The notes under the pieces were generated by a model. The model was not told where the DNA came from. It made no database searches and was given only the letters and a program-made list of their open reading frames with translations. This document shows, one piece after another, positions 9,768-20,194 of a DNA stretch of 64,000 nucleotides. Source of the DNA: Roseiarcus sp963748545 (GTDB lineage Bacteria; Pseudomonadota; Alphaproteobacteria; Rhizobiales; Beijerinckiaceae); NCBI GenBank assembly GCA_963748545.1, contig CAVVJO010000015.1, forward strand, positions 62,001 to 126,000, given 5' to 3'. Made by a program: the position numbers and the translations under genes. Each line of letters opens with the position of its first letter. Position 1 is the first letter of the stretch.

Positions 9768-9914
9768 AGTCGGTTGTCCATTTTAGACCCGGAAGGGCCC
9801 CGATTACAACACAGTTACCTCCGGAACATCTCCCGCTTACTTCGGTGGCTTAGGCGTTTTGCGATCAGGCCTCGCGCGGCGCGAGGTCCGCTCCTTGGCC
9901 ACGGAAGGAGTCAA

Positions 9915-10750
9915 ATGACACAGAGCCGGTTCGATTGTGCAATCGCGCTCGCTCTCGGCGCGACGATTCTTCCGTCGCTCGCTCTGAGCGAGACAGCTCC
10001 GCCGATCGGCGGCGGCTACAAGGACGCCATCTCGATCCCCGTCGACGACCCGGCGACCACAGCCATCGCCGGGGCATTATTCAAACCGGCTCGGGACGGG
10101 GCCCTTTCCAGTCGTGGTTTACATGAGCGGATGCTACGGGCTCGGGCTCAACAATCCCCCTGAGCTGGTCTTGGAAAGGACGGCGATCGACCATCTCCTG
10201 GCTAAGGGCGTGGCCACGTTCGTCGTCGATCCATTCACGCCGCGCAATGAACCCGAGGGCGTTTGCGCCGACCTCAACGCCCAGACCTTTGTTAAGTACT
10301 TTACCCGCGGCGGCAACGACGCTGTGGCGGCCCTGAAAGTCGTCAAATCCCTACCCGACATCGACCCCAACCGGGTCTTCCTACAAGGCTACTCGTTTGG
10401 GGCAATTTCGTCGCTCTTTGCTGTGGACCCAAACACTCCGGGGGCGCACGACGACAAAATTGCTGGGCTCATCGCTTACTTTCCCTACTGCTATGATCAC
10501 GTGGCGTCGTCGGTTCCGACGCTCGTCCTCATCGGCGAGAAGGATGATTGGACGCCGGCGGCGCAGTGCCAGAAAGTCAGCGACAAACCGAATTTCGAGG
10601 TGGCCGTCTTCCCGGACTGCCTACCACGGGTTCGTCTCACCCATGGGCAAGCCGACGGACTACCTTGGTCATCACATCGAGTACAATGAAAAGGCAGCGC
10701 TTGACGCGCAAAAGCGGGCGGACGTCTTTTTGGACGCGCACCTTAAGTAG
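9915..10750 (+). CDS. Exported dienelactone-hydrolase-family alpha/beta hydrolase (two apparent frameshifts)
   Basis: About 277 residues once two single-base insertions are removed (a G in the run 10099-10102 and T 10618). N-terminal signal peptide ending near LALSETA, so periplasmic or secreted. The hydrolase core shows VVVYMSGCYGLG, nucleophile elbow LQGYSFGAISS with Ser in place of the classical Cys, acid region LIGEKDDWTP and catalytic His in DAYHGF. Such proteins cleave esters or lactones; substrate unknown. ATG 9915 sits behind GGAAGGAG. It is divergent from the decayed regulator, which may once have controlled it. Confidence 0.82.
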
Positions 10751-10867
10751 CAAAACGCATAATCGCGGAGTCCTGGCACAGACCCGCGCTTTTCAATCCT
10801 GACGACGCGCGCCTGACAAGCCGCAGCGTCGTCCGTCCTGTCGGAACCGGTGATGGAGGATAAGCAC

Positions 10868-11374
10868 ATGAGGCGCATCAAAGTTGCTCTGCTGTGTCTT
10901 GGCGGTCTCTCTGCGACGGCGATCGCGCTTTGCGCGCTCAACGCAGCGCAGGCTCAAGACCTTCATGGGCATCAGGTTTGCCGCAACATTGGCGGTTTCA
11001 CGCCGGAGCAGCTTGGCGATCGCGAGGGCCACGCGCTGTTGAACAGCGAAGCCAGCTGCCAGGCGACCGAAGGTCCCTTCACGGGCGCGATTGTCGCCGA
11101 AACAAGCCAGACAGAATGGGATGGGCCGAAGGCGAAAGAGCTTTCAGGTTCTGGCGTCGCGCGTAGGCCGGGAGCCACGGTCGCATTTCGTCATACGGAT
11201 GGAGCGATCGAGCTGACAATGACCGATGGCAAACCGACCGGCTGGACGGGATCCGGACACGGCGTTGTGACCTTGGCGACCGGCGCCTTGGCGTCCTTCA
11301 ACGGCAGGAAATATGAATGGACCGGCAAGAGCACAGGCCCGAACCTGTTTGAGGCCGACTATACGATCAAATGA
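10868..11374 (+). CDS. Exported protein of unknown function, paralogue A
   Basis: 168 residues beginning with a signal peptide (MRRIKVALLCLGGLSA ... AAQA, cleavage about residue 23). The mature part has two Cys (VCRNIGG and EASCQATEG), then a likely all-beta domain with WDGPKAKELSGSGVA, GATVAFRHTDGAIELTMTDG and GKSTGPNLFEADY. I do not recognise the family. It is followed after 97 bp by a second copy of identical length and about 60% identical sequence. Periplasmic or extracellular, possibly disulfide-bonded. ATG 10868 gives the best signal peptide, an in-frame ATG lies 18 bp upstream. Confidence 0.75.
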   Translation: MRRIKVALLCLGGLSATAIALCALNAAQAQDLHGHQVCRNIGGFTPEQLGDREGHALLNSEASCQATEGPFTGAIVAETSQTEWDGPKAKELSGSGVARRPGATVAFRHTDGAIELTMTDGKPTGWTGSGHGVVTLATGALASFNGRKYEWTGKSTGPNLFEADYTIK

Positions 11375-11471
11375 CGCCACCCTCGCTTTTCAATCCTGAC
11401 GAAGGCGCGCCTGACAAAGCCGCGGCGGCCGTCGTCCCATCAAGTTGGAACATGGGATGGAGGATATGCAC

Positions 11472-11978
11472 ATGAGGCGCATCAAAGTTGCTCTGTGGCG
11501 TTTTGGCGGTCTCTCGGCGATGGCGTTCGCGCTTTCCGCGCCGAATGTAGCGCAGGCTGAAGACCCTCACGGACATAATGTCTGTCGCCAGGTCGGCGCT
11601 TTCCTACCAGAGCAACTCGGCGATCGCGAGGGCCACGCGCTGTCGATCAGCCAGGAAAGCTGTCTGAATACCGAAGGCGACGGCGCTGGCGCGGTCGAGA
11701 CCGGCGCGAGCATGTGGGAATGGGATGGACCGAAGGCGAAGTTGCTCTCGGGTTACGGCGTCGCGCGTAAGCCGGGAGCCACATTCGTCTTTCAACCGAC
11801 GGACGGAACGCTCGAGGTCACGATGACCGACGGCAAACCGAGCGGTTGGACCGCCTCCGGGCACGCCATTGTTACTTTGGCTACTGGACCGTGGGCGTCC
11901 TATATCGGAAGGACAGGCGAATGGACGTCCAAATCGACGGGGCCGCAGGTCTTCGAGTTTGACTTCATCTACAAGTGA
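11472..11978 (+). CDS. Exported protein of unknown function, paralogue B
   Basis: 168 residues, the tandem partner of the preceding gene, with the same signal peptide start (MRRIKVALW), the same Cys positions (VCRQVGA, ESCLNTEG) and the same C-terminal motif KSTGPQVFEFDF. The start-to-start distance is 604 bp, and even the upstream leader (CTTTTCAATCCTGACGA, then GCGCGCCTGACAA) is repeated in front of both genes, showing duplication of gene plus promoter region. Function unknown. Confidence 0.75.
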   Translation: MRRIKVALWRFGGLSAMAFALSAPNVAQAEDPHGHNVCRQVGAFLPEQLGDREGHALSISQESCLNTEGDGAGAVETGASMWEWDGPKAKLLSGYGVARKPGATFVFQPTDGTLEVTMTDGKPSGWTASGHAIVTLATGPWASYIGRTGEWTSKSTGPQVFEFDFIYK

Positions 11979-12129
11979 CGTCGCTGTGAATTGGAAATAA
12001 CCGCTTCAAAAATACTCGGAGGATTTTATGGTCCACGTTGCGGTTTTCGCTATTCCGAATTAGTCTCGTTAGTGCGCGATGGCTCCATCAAAGAGAGCCG
12101 CGAGGGAAGCATCCGGGAAGGAGACGGCC

Positions 12130-12537
12130 ATGAGCGGTACGGGCGCGACGGAAACCCAAAACATCGCCACGGTTCGGCGCGGCTTCGACGCCTTCGCAAA
12201 GGGCGATGTCGAGACGCTGAAGACGCTTATCGCGCCGAGCGCGAACTGGAATGCGCCGGAAACCGGGGTGTTGAAGGGAAATTACAAGGGCGTCCAGGCT
12301 ATACTCCAGTACTTCAGTCAACTGGGCAGCGAGACTGGGGGGACCATGCGCGCGGAGCCCCTCTCCATAGCGGCGTCAGGCGATCGCGTCTTCGCTCTGG
12401 AGCGGGCGACGGGGAAGCGGAGAGGCAAAACGCTGGACACAAAATCGGTGCTTGTCTTCGAGCTGAAGAACGGCGTCGTCACCGAAGTGACGGAGTGTCA
12501 GGCCGATCACCCTGCGATGGTTCAATTCTGGTCCTAG
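12130..12537 (+). CDS. SnoaL-like / NTF2-fold protein
   Basis: 135 residues. The N-terminal helix NIATVRRGFDAFAKGDVETLKTLIAPSANW and later strands (AEPLSIAASGDRVFALERATG, DTKSVLVFELKNGVVTEVTE) are typical of the SnoaL-like cone fold. These proteins act as small isomerases, hydrolases or ligand-binding domains; no catalytic assignment is possible. ATG 12130 follows GGAAGGAGAC. Stands alone between the paralogue pair and moxR. Confidence 0.82.
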   Translation: MSGTGATETQNIATVRRGFDAFAKGDVETLKTLIAPSANWNAPETGVLKGNYKGVQAILQYFSQLGSETGGTMRAEPLSIAASGDRVFALERATGKRRGKTLDTKSVLVFELKNGVVTEVTECQADHPAMVQFWS

Positions 12538-12715
12538 ATCCGCACCGATGACGCCGCATAGCGGTCGTCCGAGCGCTCGACGGCCGTTGCCGGCGGTCGC
12601 CATTCGACGGCCGACCGGCGCGGTCCCTCCGACCGAGAGCCCTTGATCGCGGGAGGGAAAGGCGCGACAACGCCGAGGGGCGGATCGTCCCGAAATTCCC
12701 GGCAAGAGGGCAGAC

Positions 12716-13560
12716 ATGCGTTTCCAGGGCACCGCGACCTACGTCGCGGGCGACGAACTGAAGACCGCGGTCAACGCGTCCATCGCGCTCGAGCGCCCGC
12801 TCTTGGTCAAGGGCGAGCCCGGGACCGGCAAGACCCTGCTCGCCCAGGAGATCGCGACCGCGATCGGCGCGCCGTTCATCGCCTGGCATGTCAAGTCGAC
12901 CACCCGCGCGCAGCAGGGCCTCTACGAATACGACGCGGTCTCGCGGCTTCGGGATTCCCAGCTCGGCGATCCGCGCGTCTCGGACATCTCGCAACTACAT
13001 CCGGCGGGGAAAACTGTGGGAGGCGTTCGTCTCGCCCGAGCGCCCGGTGCTGTTGATCGACGAGATCGACAAGGCCGACATCGAGTTCCCCAACGACCTC
13101 CTGCTCGAGCTCGACCAGATGGAGTTCCACGTCTACGAGACCGGCGAGACGGTCAAGGCGAAGGTCCGGCCGATCGTCATCATCACTTCGAACAACGAGA
13201 AGGAGCTGCCGGACGCCTTCCTGCGCCGCTGCTTCTTCCACTACATCCGCTTCCCCGATGCGGAGACGATGGAGCGAATCGTCGAATTGCATTATCCCGG
13301 CGATCAAGCCGCGGCTGGTCGAGGAGGCGATGCGTTCGTTCTTTTCGCTGCGCGAGACGCCCGGCCTGAAGAAGAAGCCGACCACGTCCGAACTGCTCGA
13401 CTGGCTCAAGCTTCTCCTGAACGAGGACGTCTCGCCCGAGACCTTGCGCGAGCGCGAGGCCAAGAAGCTGATCCCGCCCCTGCACGGCGCGTTGCTCAAG
13501 AACGAACAGGACGTGCACCTGTTCGAGAAGCTCGCTTTCCTCAGCCGCCGCGAAAGGTAG
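12716..13560 (+). CDS. MoxR-type AAA+ ATPase (two apparent frameshifts)
   Basis: About 280 residues after removing T near 12989 and G near 13299. Walker A GEPGTGKT (~33-40), Walker B VLLIDEIDKAD, sensor region IITSNNEKELPDAFLRRCFFHYI and a C-terminal lid ending LAFLSRRER. MoxR ATPases act as chaperones that mature metal- or cofactor-containing enzyme complexes, usually with a von Willebrand factor A partner (CoxE type) encoded just downstream. No such partner follows here: the next 210 bp instead hold partial repeats of this gene's 3' end. Confidence 0.88.
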
Positions 13561-13569
13561 GCGCCGTCG

Positions 13570-13708
13570 CTGCACCGCGCGTTGCTCAAGAACGCTGCGC
13601 CGAATCCCGGCGACGAGGACGTCGCCGCTCCGGAGCGTCGGCGTCCCCGCCGACGTCTTTTTCGTTTGACCCCCGCGCCTCGCTTTCCTCAGCCGCCGCG
13701 AGCGCTGA
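13570..13708 (+). repeat. Degenerate partial duplication of the moxR 3' end
   Basis: 13570-13594 repeats 13480-13504 with one mismatch, and 13679-13701 repeats 13531-13553 exactly. The two matches sit at different offsets (90 and 148 bp), so the copy has been interrupted by about 58 bp. No gene is supported in 13561-13771. Confidence 0.75.
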
Positions 13709-13771
13709 CGCCCTGCGACTTTTGCGCGCGGGCCGCTTGCGCGGGGGCGCGCCGTCGCGCAATCTTCGCCC

Positions 13772-14296
13772 ATGCGCCGCCTGTTCCTGATCCGTCACGC
13801 GAAGGCCGAGCCCGGCGTCGGGCAGGACGATTACGAGCGCGCTCTGACCGACCGCGGCCGCAGCGACGCGCGGCGTATCGCCCTCATGCTGGCGGACCGC
13901 GATCGGCTGCCCGAGGTGCTCATCCACTCCGGCGCCCTGCGCACCAAGCAGACGGCCGAGATCTTCGCCGCGCATTGGCCGCGCCGGGTCGAATTGCAGG
14001 AGGAGCTCGGGCTTTACGACGCGACCCAGGAAATGCTGTTCGCCCGCGCCTGCGCGCTCTCGGACGCCATCGATTGCGTCGGCTTCGTCGGCCATAATCC
14101 CGGAATCAGCGAGCTCGCGACGAGCCTCGCCGGCCATGGCTCCCATCTCGAGCTGCGCCGGATGGCGATCAAATATCCGACCTGCGCGGTCGCGGTGATC
14201 GACTTCGAGATCTCGGTCTGGGACGACATCAGCCGCAGGGCCGGACTGCTCGCCCTGTTCCTGACGCCCGCCGAGCTCGGGGCCGAGGCGGACTGA
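13772..14296 (+). CDS. SixA-like histidine phosphatase
   Basis: 174 residues. Histidine phosphatase superfamily: the catalytic motif is LIRHAKAEPG with RHA at residues ~7-10, then ALTDRGRSDARRIA, HSGALRTKQTAEIF and the second His in FVGHNPGISELA. SixA in enterobacteria removes phosphate from His-phosphorylated proteins such as phosphotransfer domains; small alphaproteobacterial members are usually annotated the same way. Cytosolic. Closely precedes the YcjX gene (66 bp). Confidence 0.88.
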   Translation: MRRLFLIRHAKAEPGVGQDDYERALTDRGRSDARRIALMLADRDRLPEVLIHSGALRTKQTAEIFAAHWPRRVELQEELGLYDATQEMLFARACALSDAIDCVGFVGHNPGISELATSLAGHGSHLELRRMAIKYPTCAVAVIDFEISVWDDISRRAGLLALFLTPAELGAEAD

Positions 14297-14362
14297 CCCC
14301 TCACAATCCCGCCGCCCGCTCCCTAGATAGGCCGCGGCCGGATTTCACCCGCGGACCCTGCT

Positions 14363-15805
14363 TTGTCTTTTTTCTCCGATCTTCTCTTCGAGGCGGGGCT
14401 CGTAGCCCGTTCGCTCGGCGACTTCTTTGCCGGCGGCGGAATGCGTCTTGGCGTCACCGGGCTTTCGCGGTCAGGCAAGACGGTTTTCCTCACCGCCCTC
14501 GTCAGCAACCTCATCGCCAATGCCCGGCTGCCGGTGCTCGCGGCCTCGGCGGAGGGGCGGATCGTCAGGGCCAGGCTCGAACCCCAGCCCGACGACGCGG
14601 TGCCGCGCTTCGCCTACGAGGACCATCTGGCGAGCCTTTCCGGCGTCGATCGCTCGTGGCCGCAATCGACCCGGCGAATTTCCCAGTTGCGCTTGACGAT
14701 CGAGTTCGAAAGCGCCTCCCGCTGGAGCGGCGGAAGCTCGAGCCTCGCGCTCGATCTCGTCGACTACCCCGGCGAATGGCTGCTCGACCTGCCGCTGCTC
14801 GACAAATCCTATGCAAACTGGGCGCGCGAGACCCTGGCCGCGAGCGAAACCCCTGCCCGCTCGCCGCTCTCGGCCGACTGGCGCGCCGTGCTCGCCGGGC
14901 TCGACCCGCACGCGGAGGCGAACGAGGATCAGGCCCGCGACGTGGCCGAGCGCTTCACCGCCTACCTGCGCAAGGCGCGCGAGAACGTTTACGCGCTCTC
15001 GACCCTGCCCCCGGGCCGCTTCCTGATGCCCGGCGACCTCGAGGGCTCGCCGGCCCTGACCTTCGCCCCGATTCCGATCGGCGAGGGCATGGAGATCGCC
15101 TCGGGGACGATGGCGGGGATGATGGAGCGGCGCTACGAGGCTTACAAAACTTACGTGGTGAGGCCGTTCTTTCGTGATCACTTCGCCAGGCTCGATCGCC
15201 AGATCGTGCTGGTCGACGCCCTGACCGCGCTGAATTCGGGCCCTGCGGCGCTGCGGGACCTGGAGAATGCGCTGACCGAGGTGCTGTCCGCCTTCCGCGC
15301 CGGCCGCGCCTCGAGCTTCGCCTCGATCTTTCGCCCGCGGATCGATCGCATCCTGTTCGCCGCCACCAAGGCCGACCATCTGCACCATACGAGCCACGAC
15401 CGGCTCGAAGCGATTCTCCGAGCCTTGACCGCCAAGGCGATCGCCCGCGCCGAAGGCGTCGGAGCGGAGATCGACGTCATCGCGCTGGCCGCGATCCGCG
15501 CCACCCGCGAGGCCGAGATCCGCCAGCACGGGGACATCCTCAAGGCGATCATCGGAACGCCAGAGCGGGGCGAAACGATCGGCGGCGACGTGTTCGACGG
15601 CGCGGCCGAGGCGGCGGTGTTTCCCGGCGAGCTGCCGGCCGACCCGATGGCGATCTTCAAGGGCGACGCGATCGCCCTGCCGGAGGCCGACAACGACTGG
15701 CGCTTCGTGCGGTTTCGCCCGCCCGTCCTCCATCCGGGCGAGCCCGCTCCGCAGATCCGGCTCGACCGCGTCCTGCAATTCCTGATCGGTGACCGCCTGG
15801 CATGA
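14363..15805 (+). CDS. YcjX-family (DUF463) GTP-binding-like protein
   Basis: 480 residues from TTG 14363 (ATG 14441 would delete the conserved N-terminal helix). P-loop GVTGLSRSGKTVFLTALVSNLI at ~30-50, then ALDLVDYPGEWLLDLPLL in the switch region, and LVDALTALNSGP and ATKADHLHHTSHDRLEAIL as nucleotide-base recognition. YcjX proteins bind GTP and are linked to envelope stress and phage-shock regulons in enterobacteria; their precise role is unsettled. The stop overlaps the next start (ATGA), the usual coupling with a DUF697 membrane partner. Confidence 0.92.
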   Translation: MSFFSDLLFEAGLVARSLGDFFAGGGMRLGVTGLSRSGKTVFLTALVSNLIANARLPVLAASAEGRIVRARLEPQPDDAVPRFAYEDHLASLSGVDRSWPQSTRRISQLRLTIEFESASRWSGGSSSLALDLVDYPGEWLLDLPLLDKSYANWARETLAASETPARSPLSADWRAVLAGLDPHAEANEDQARDVAERFTAYLRKARENVYALSTLPPGRFLMPGDLEGSPALTFAPIPIGEGMEIASGTMAGMMERRYEAYKTYVVRPFFRDHFARLDRQIVLVDALTALNSGPAALRDLENALTEVLSAFRAGRASSFASIFRPRIDRILFAATKADHLHHTSHDRLEAILRALTAKAIARAEGVGAEIDVIALAAIRATREAEIRQHGDILKAIIGTPERGETIGGDVFDGAAEAAVFPGELPADPMAIFKGDAIALPEADNDWRFVRFRPPVLHPGEPAPQIRLDRVLQFLIGDRLA

Positions 15806-16852
15806 ACGAGCGCCCTCCCCGCCCCCGCGCCTTCCGGCTGGACGACTCGCGCGTCGCCTTCGACGACGGGCCAGCCCCGCTCGCTCCGTCCGCGGTCATT
15901 CAATCGCAGCATGATCCGATCCCGTCCGCGACCGGGACGCCCGCGATCGACGAGGCCGAGCGCGAAGTCGAAGCCGCGCAGAAGTCGGGTCTGCTGAGCC
16001 GCTGGCGGTTCAGCCTCTCCGGCGTCCTGTGGTCGGGGCTCGGGGGGCTCGTTTCGCTCGCCCTCGGTCTGTGGACCACCAATCTGATCGAGGGCCTGTT
16101 CGCCAAGGCCGAATCCCTCGGCTTCGTCGGCCTCGCCTTCGCCGTCCTGTTCGCAATCGGGCTGATCGGCCTGATCGCGCGGGAAGTCTTCGCCGTCTCG
16201 CGTCAGACCAAAATCGCCGAGATGCATATCGCCTTCGCCGAGGCGCGCGCGGCCGACGACCGCGACGCCGCGCGGCGGCTGATCGGCGAGGCTCGTCGCG
16301 CTCTATCGCGACCGGCCGGAGACCGCGCGCGCCCGCGCGGAAGTCGAGGAAGCGGCCAAGGCGATCATCGACGGGCGCGATCTCATCGATATCGCCGAGC
16401 GCGCGCTGCTCAGGCCGCTCGACGAGCGGGCGCAGGCAGAGATCGCCAAGGCCGCCAAGGCGGTCTCGATCGTCACCGCGATCAGCCCGCGCGCCATACT
16501 CGACGTCATCTTCGTGATCGCCCAGATCATCCGCCTGGTGCGGCGGATCGCCGAGATCTACGGCGGCCGGCCCGGCCTGCTTGGCCTCATCAAGCTCGCC
16601 CGTTCGATCGGCGCCCATATCGCGATCACCGGCGGCATGGCGGTCGGCGACAGCCTCCTCCAGCAGCTCGTCGGCCATGGCATCGCCTCACGCATTTCGG
16701 CCAAGATGGGCGAAGGCGTGCTGAACGGGCTGCTCACCGCCCGCGTGGGCCTCTCGGCGCTGGCCGTCTGTCGCCCCGCCCCGTTCGCCGTGACCAAACC
16801 GCCCGGCGTCTCCGAGGTCGCGCCGTTCCTGTTCAGCGGCAAGAAGGACTAA
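15802..16852 (+). CDS. YcjF-family (DUF697, TIGR01620) membrane protein (one apparent frameshift)
   Basis: About 349 residues after removing one base near 16294. An acidic/proline N-terminus is followed by two membrane helices (LGGLVSLALGLWTTNLIEGLF and FVGLAFAVLFAIGLIGLIA, about residues 75-125), a cytosolic helical region, and the DUF697 core with further hydrophobic helices (LDVIFVIAQIIRLVRRIAEIYGG, HIAITGGMAVGD). Ends EVAPFLFSGKKD. It overlaps ycjX by 4 bp and is its standard inner-membrane partner. Confidence 0.9.
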
Positions 16853-16945
16853 CCGAGAGCCGCGTTGCGCGGATCGCAGACTTGTGGCCAGCCGCCTTTC
16901 GACATGCTTAAGTCCGCCATTAGGCTCGGGCGACGGGGCAAAGGC

Positions 16946-19900
16946 ATGGCGGGGGAAAAGATTAAGGTCGCGGTTTTGGGCGGCGGCATCGGCGCCATGA
17001 GCGCCGCGCTCGCGCTGACCGAAATCGACCCGACCGGGGAAACCTACGAGATCACCGTCCATCAGCTAGGCTGGCGTCTCGGAGGCAAAACCGCGAGCGG
17101 GCGCAATCCGAAGTACGGACAGCGGATCGAGGAGCACGGCCTGCACATCTGGTCGGGCGCATACGCGAACGCGTTCACCCTGATGCGGATCGCGTTCAAG
17201 GCGCTGAACCGGCCGCCTGGACCCCTCGCCACCATCGGCGACGCCTTCAGGCGGCAGAACGACTTCTCGCTCTCCTCCGACGAGGCCGGCGGCTGGTCGC
17301 CGTGGCCGTTCTGGTTTCCGCCCGATGAGGACGCCAACCTCTTTCCGGGCGCCGACAACCTCTGGGACGCCGATCCGGTCATGCCGTCGATCGTCACCCT
17401 GATCAGACGCTTGATCGAGTGGATCGAGGCCGCGGCCAAGGGCCATCCGAGCTTGGCCTTGCCGATCGTGCCGCGATCGAGCCCGACGGCCCAGCCGCCG
17501 GCGCATCTGCGGGCCTTCGTCGCCGGAGCGGCGGGCCACGCCCAGCCTGCGAGCGCGGCCGAAGCGCTTCCCGCGGCAAGACGCGCCGCGGAACTTCTCG
17601 AAAACGGCGAGGCTTCCGCAGCGAACCTGAATTGGCCCGACGTCGCGGACCTGCTCCGGGTTGCGCTCGGGCTCGAGCTTGTCGCCTACCAGTTGGCGAA
17701 AGGCCAGCCTGGCAAGAGCGGCGAAATCCAGGGAATCGAGGCCGTCATCGTCGGGACGCTGATCGCGATCGGAGCGATCGACAACGCTTGCATCGACCAG
17801 GGCTTCCATACGATCGACGGCCTGGAGCTGCGCGATTTCCTGCTGCAGGCGTCGCCCCTGTTCTTGAAACCGCAAATCCAGGCGCTCCTGGCCGAAACGG
17901 TCCTGTTGCGGGCGTTCTACGACTATTGCTTCGCCTACGAGGCCGGCGACCGGGCGAAGCCGAGCCTCTCGGCCTGCACCGCGGTGCAGGCGCTGCTGCG
18001 CCTCGGCCTCACCTACAAGGGCGCGTTCTTCTTCAAGGCGACCGCCGGCTTCGGCGACACCATCTTCACGCCGATCTACCAGGTGCTGAAGAGCCGAGGC
18101 GTGAATTTCCAGTTCTTCCACAAGGTCACGGATCTCCTGCCCAGCGCCGACGGCGCCTCGATCGAGACGATCGTGGTGGAGCAGCAGGCCGCCCTGATGT
18201 CCGACCTGAACGGGTATCAGCCGCTCGTTCCCGTCAACGGAATCGAGTGCTGGCCGAGCGCGCCCCGTTGGAGCCAGTTGGTGAATGGCCGCCAGTACGA
18301 GGCCGACGGCGTCGATTTCGAGGCGTACTACAGCCCGCAGCCGCCGCCGGTCGGCGAGCCGCTTCGAACTTCAGCGGGGACAGCACTTCGACAAGATCGT
18401 TCTCGGGATCTCCGTCGGCGCGCTCGGAACGATCTGCAAGGCGCTCGTCGCTCAGCGCAAGGACTGGGCGGACATGGTCGCCAATCTCGCCACCGTGCGC
18501 ACCCAGGCGTTGCAGTTCTGGGTGGACAGCAAGGTCGAGGACCTCGGCGGTCCGTTCGTCGCGCCGCCGAATGAGCCGCCCCCGGCCGAAACGCTCGGGC
18601 CGATCACCACCGGCTACGTGCCCCCGCTCGACACCTATTCGGACATGTCGCAACTCCTGCCGGCGGAGGATTGGCCGGCCCCGGGACCGCTTTCGGTCGC
18701 CTATTTCTGCGGCGCGATGGCGGACGCCGCCGCGCCCAACGACGCCAAGATCGCGACCGAAGCGGCGAAGACGGAGGGTCTGGCCTGGACGACGCAACAG
18801 TTGCAGGCGCTCTGGACCAAGGCCGGAAAGGGCGCGGCTTTCAACTGGACTCTGCTTCACGTCAAGGACCCCGCGACCGGCGAGGCGCGGTACGACCAGC
18901 AATACTGGCGCGCCAACATCAGCCCGAGCGAGCGCTACGTGCTGAGCCTGCCGAATACACTTCAGCATCGGCTCGAACCCGGGAAATCAGGCTACGCCAA
19001 TCTCTTTCTGGCCGGCGACTGGCCCAAGGCGCCCGAAGCGAACGTCGGCGCGGTCGAGGTCGCGGTGATGTGCGGTTTGTCGGCCGCCTCGGCGCTGTCA
19101 GGCGTAAAGATCCCGATCGTCTGCTCGAACACCCTTTATGGTCCGCTCACGCCGGCGCAGCCGAGCCCGCAGGTTGAGCTGGAAGGCTCAATTCGAAATG
19201 GAGGGGAGCGCACAATGAGCAGCACGTACCTGAATTACAGCGGCTGGGTGACGTTGCCGCGCCCGCCGTTCAATTGCCTCGGAGCGGAATTTTACGCGTT
19301 CGGGTTCCCCGGCAACTTGTCAGCTCTGCAAAGCTACCTGGACAAAACCTACAACGCGATCGCTGGGCGAAAGCGGTTTCAACCCCTCATCGATCTGGTC
19401 TTTTTTGCCTGCGTGAAGAATACCGCCATTGTCGCCACGACTCCGCCGTTCTCCGAGCAGGGCGGCACCCCCGAGATCGACGTTGGCTTCTGGATCCTGG
19501 CGGGGAGCTTCAAGGACGGCGAGACCTGGCCTCAGGCGTGGCCCACGGAGATCGCCTGGATTCCGGCCTATCTGTTTGTCGACAACGGCCTCGCCGTCTC
19601 GGTCGGCCGGGAGATCATGGGCTATCCCAAATACTTCGCGAACATCGCCATGGCGGCGGGTTCGCCGTCGCATGGGCCCTTCGTCGCCTCGGCGCTTCTC
19701 ACCCGGACCTTCGCGCCCAGCGCCATCGCCAGCCAGCAACAATTCCTGTCTCTGCACGGGACGAATGTCGTCGCCACCGGGGGGAATGGTCCAACCGCCC
19801 CGTCGTCGGCGGACGCCTTCGCCCGTCTGTCGACTCACGGCCGGCCCGATCTCTTGCAGGCCCTCGCCAAAGGGCCGCACGGATCGATATTCCTGCCCGC

Positions 19901-20192
19901 TCTGAATGTCCCGGTCCCCGTCTGGTATCTCAAGCAGTCCCGCTCGGCGGACGGCTCGGACGTCGCGATCTATCAGCAGATCCTCGAGGGGCCGCTGACC
20001 CTGACGACGCTGAGGGGCGTGCAATTCCTGAGCGGTCGTTGGACGCTCGACCTTGGAGCCTTCGACAGCCTGCCGTTCATCTCCGACTTGGGCCTCGGCG
20101 CGACAAGCGGGGGCAAGCTGACCCTGACGACCGACTTTGGAGTCTGGGCGAGTTGCGATTACACCTCCGGAACGGCGTCCGCGATCGTCTGA
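16946..20192 (+). CDS. FAD-dependent oxidoreductase in frame with an acetoacetate-decarboxylase-like domain (one apparent frameshift)
   Basis: As written (minus one base near 18362) this is one 1081-residue frame. Residues ~1-750: a carotenoid-desaturase/hydroxysqualene-dehydroxylase-like flavoprotein with AVLGGGIGAMSAALALTE, WRLGGKTASGRN, and a C-terminal FAD motif NLFLAGDWPKAPEANVGAVE. Residues ~757-1081: an acetoacetate-decarboxylase-like domain with VSVGREIMGYPKYFANI and WYLKQSR. However, ATG 19215 follows GGAGGGG at 7 bp, and in the neighbouring frame a TGA overlaps it as ATGA. So this may really be two coupled genes whose stop is hidden by an indel. Either way the two activities are made together, presumably on one substrate. 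Substrate unknown. Confidence 0.8.
19208..19217 (+). promoter_or_regulatory. Ribosome binding site and possible internal start for the decarboxylase-like part
   Basis: GGAGGGG lies just upstream of ATG 19215, which begins MSSTYLNYSGWVTLP, the natural N-terminus of the decarboxylase-like domain. This favours separate initiation even if the upstream frame reads through. Confidence 0.6.
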
Positions 20193-20194
20193 AC

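Noticed and set aside
14471..15778. A 435-codon minus-strand frame opposite ycjX
   Set aside because: ycjX has a P-loop and a coupled partner; the reverse frame is His/Arg/Gly-rich without motifs.
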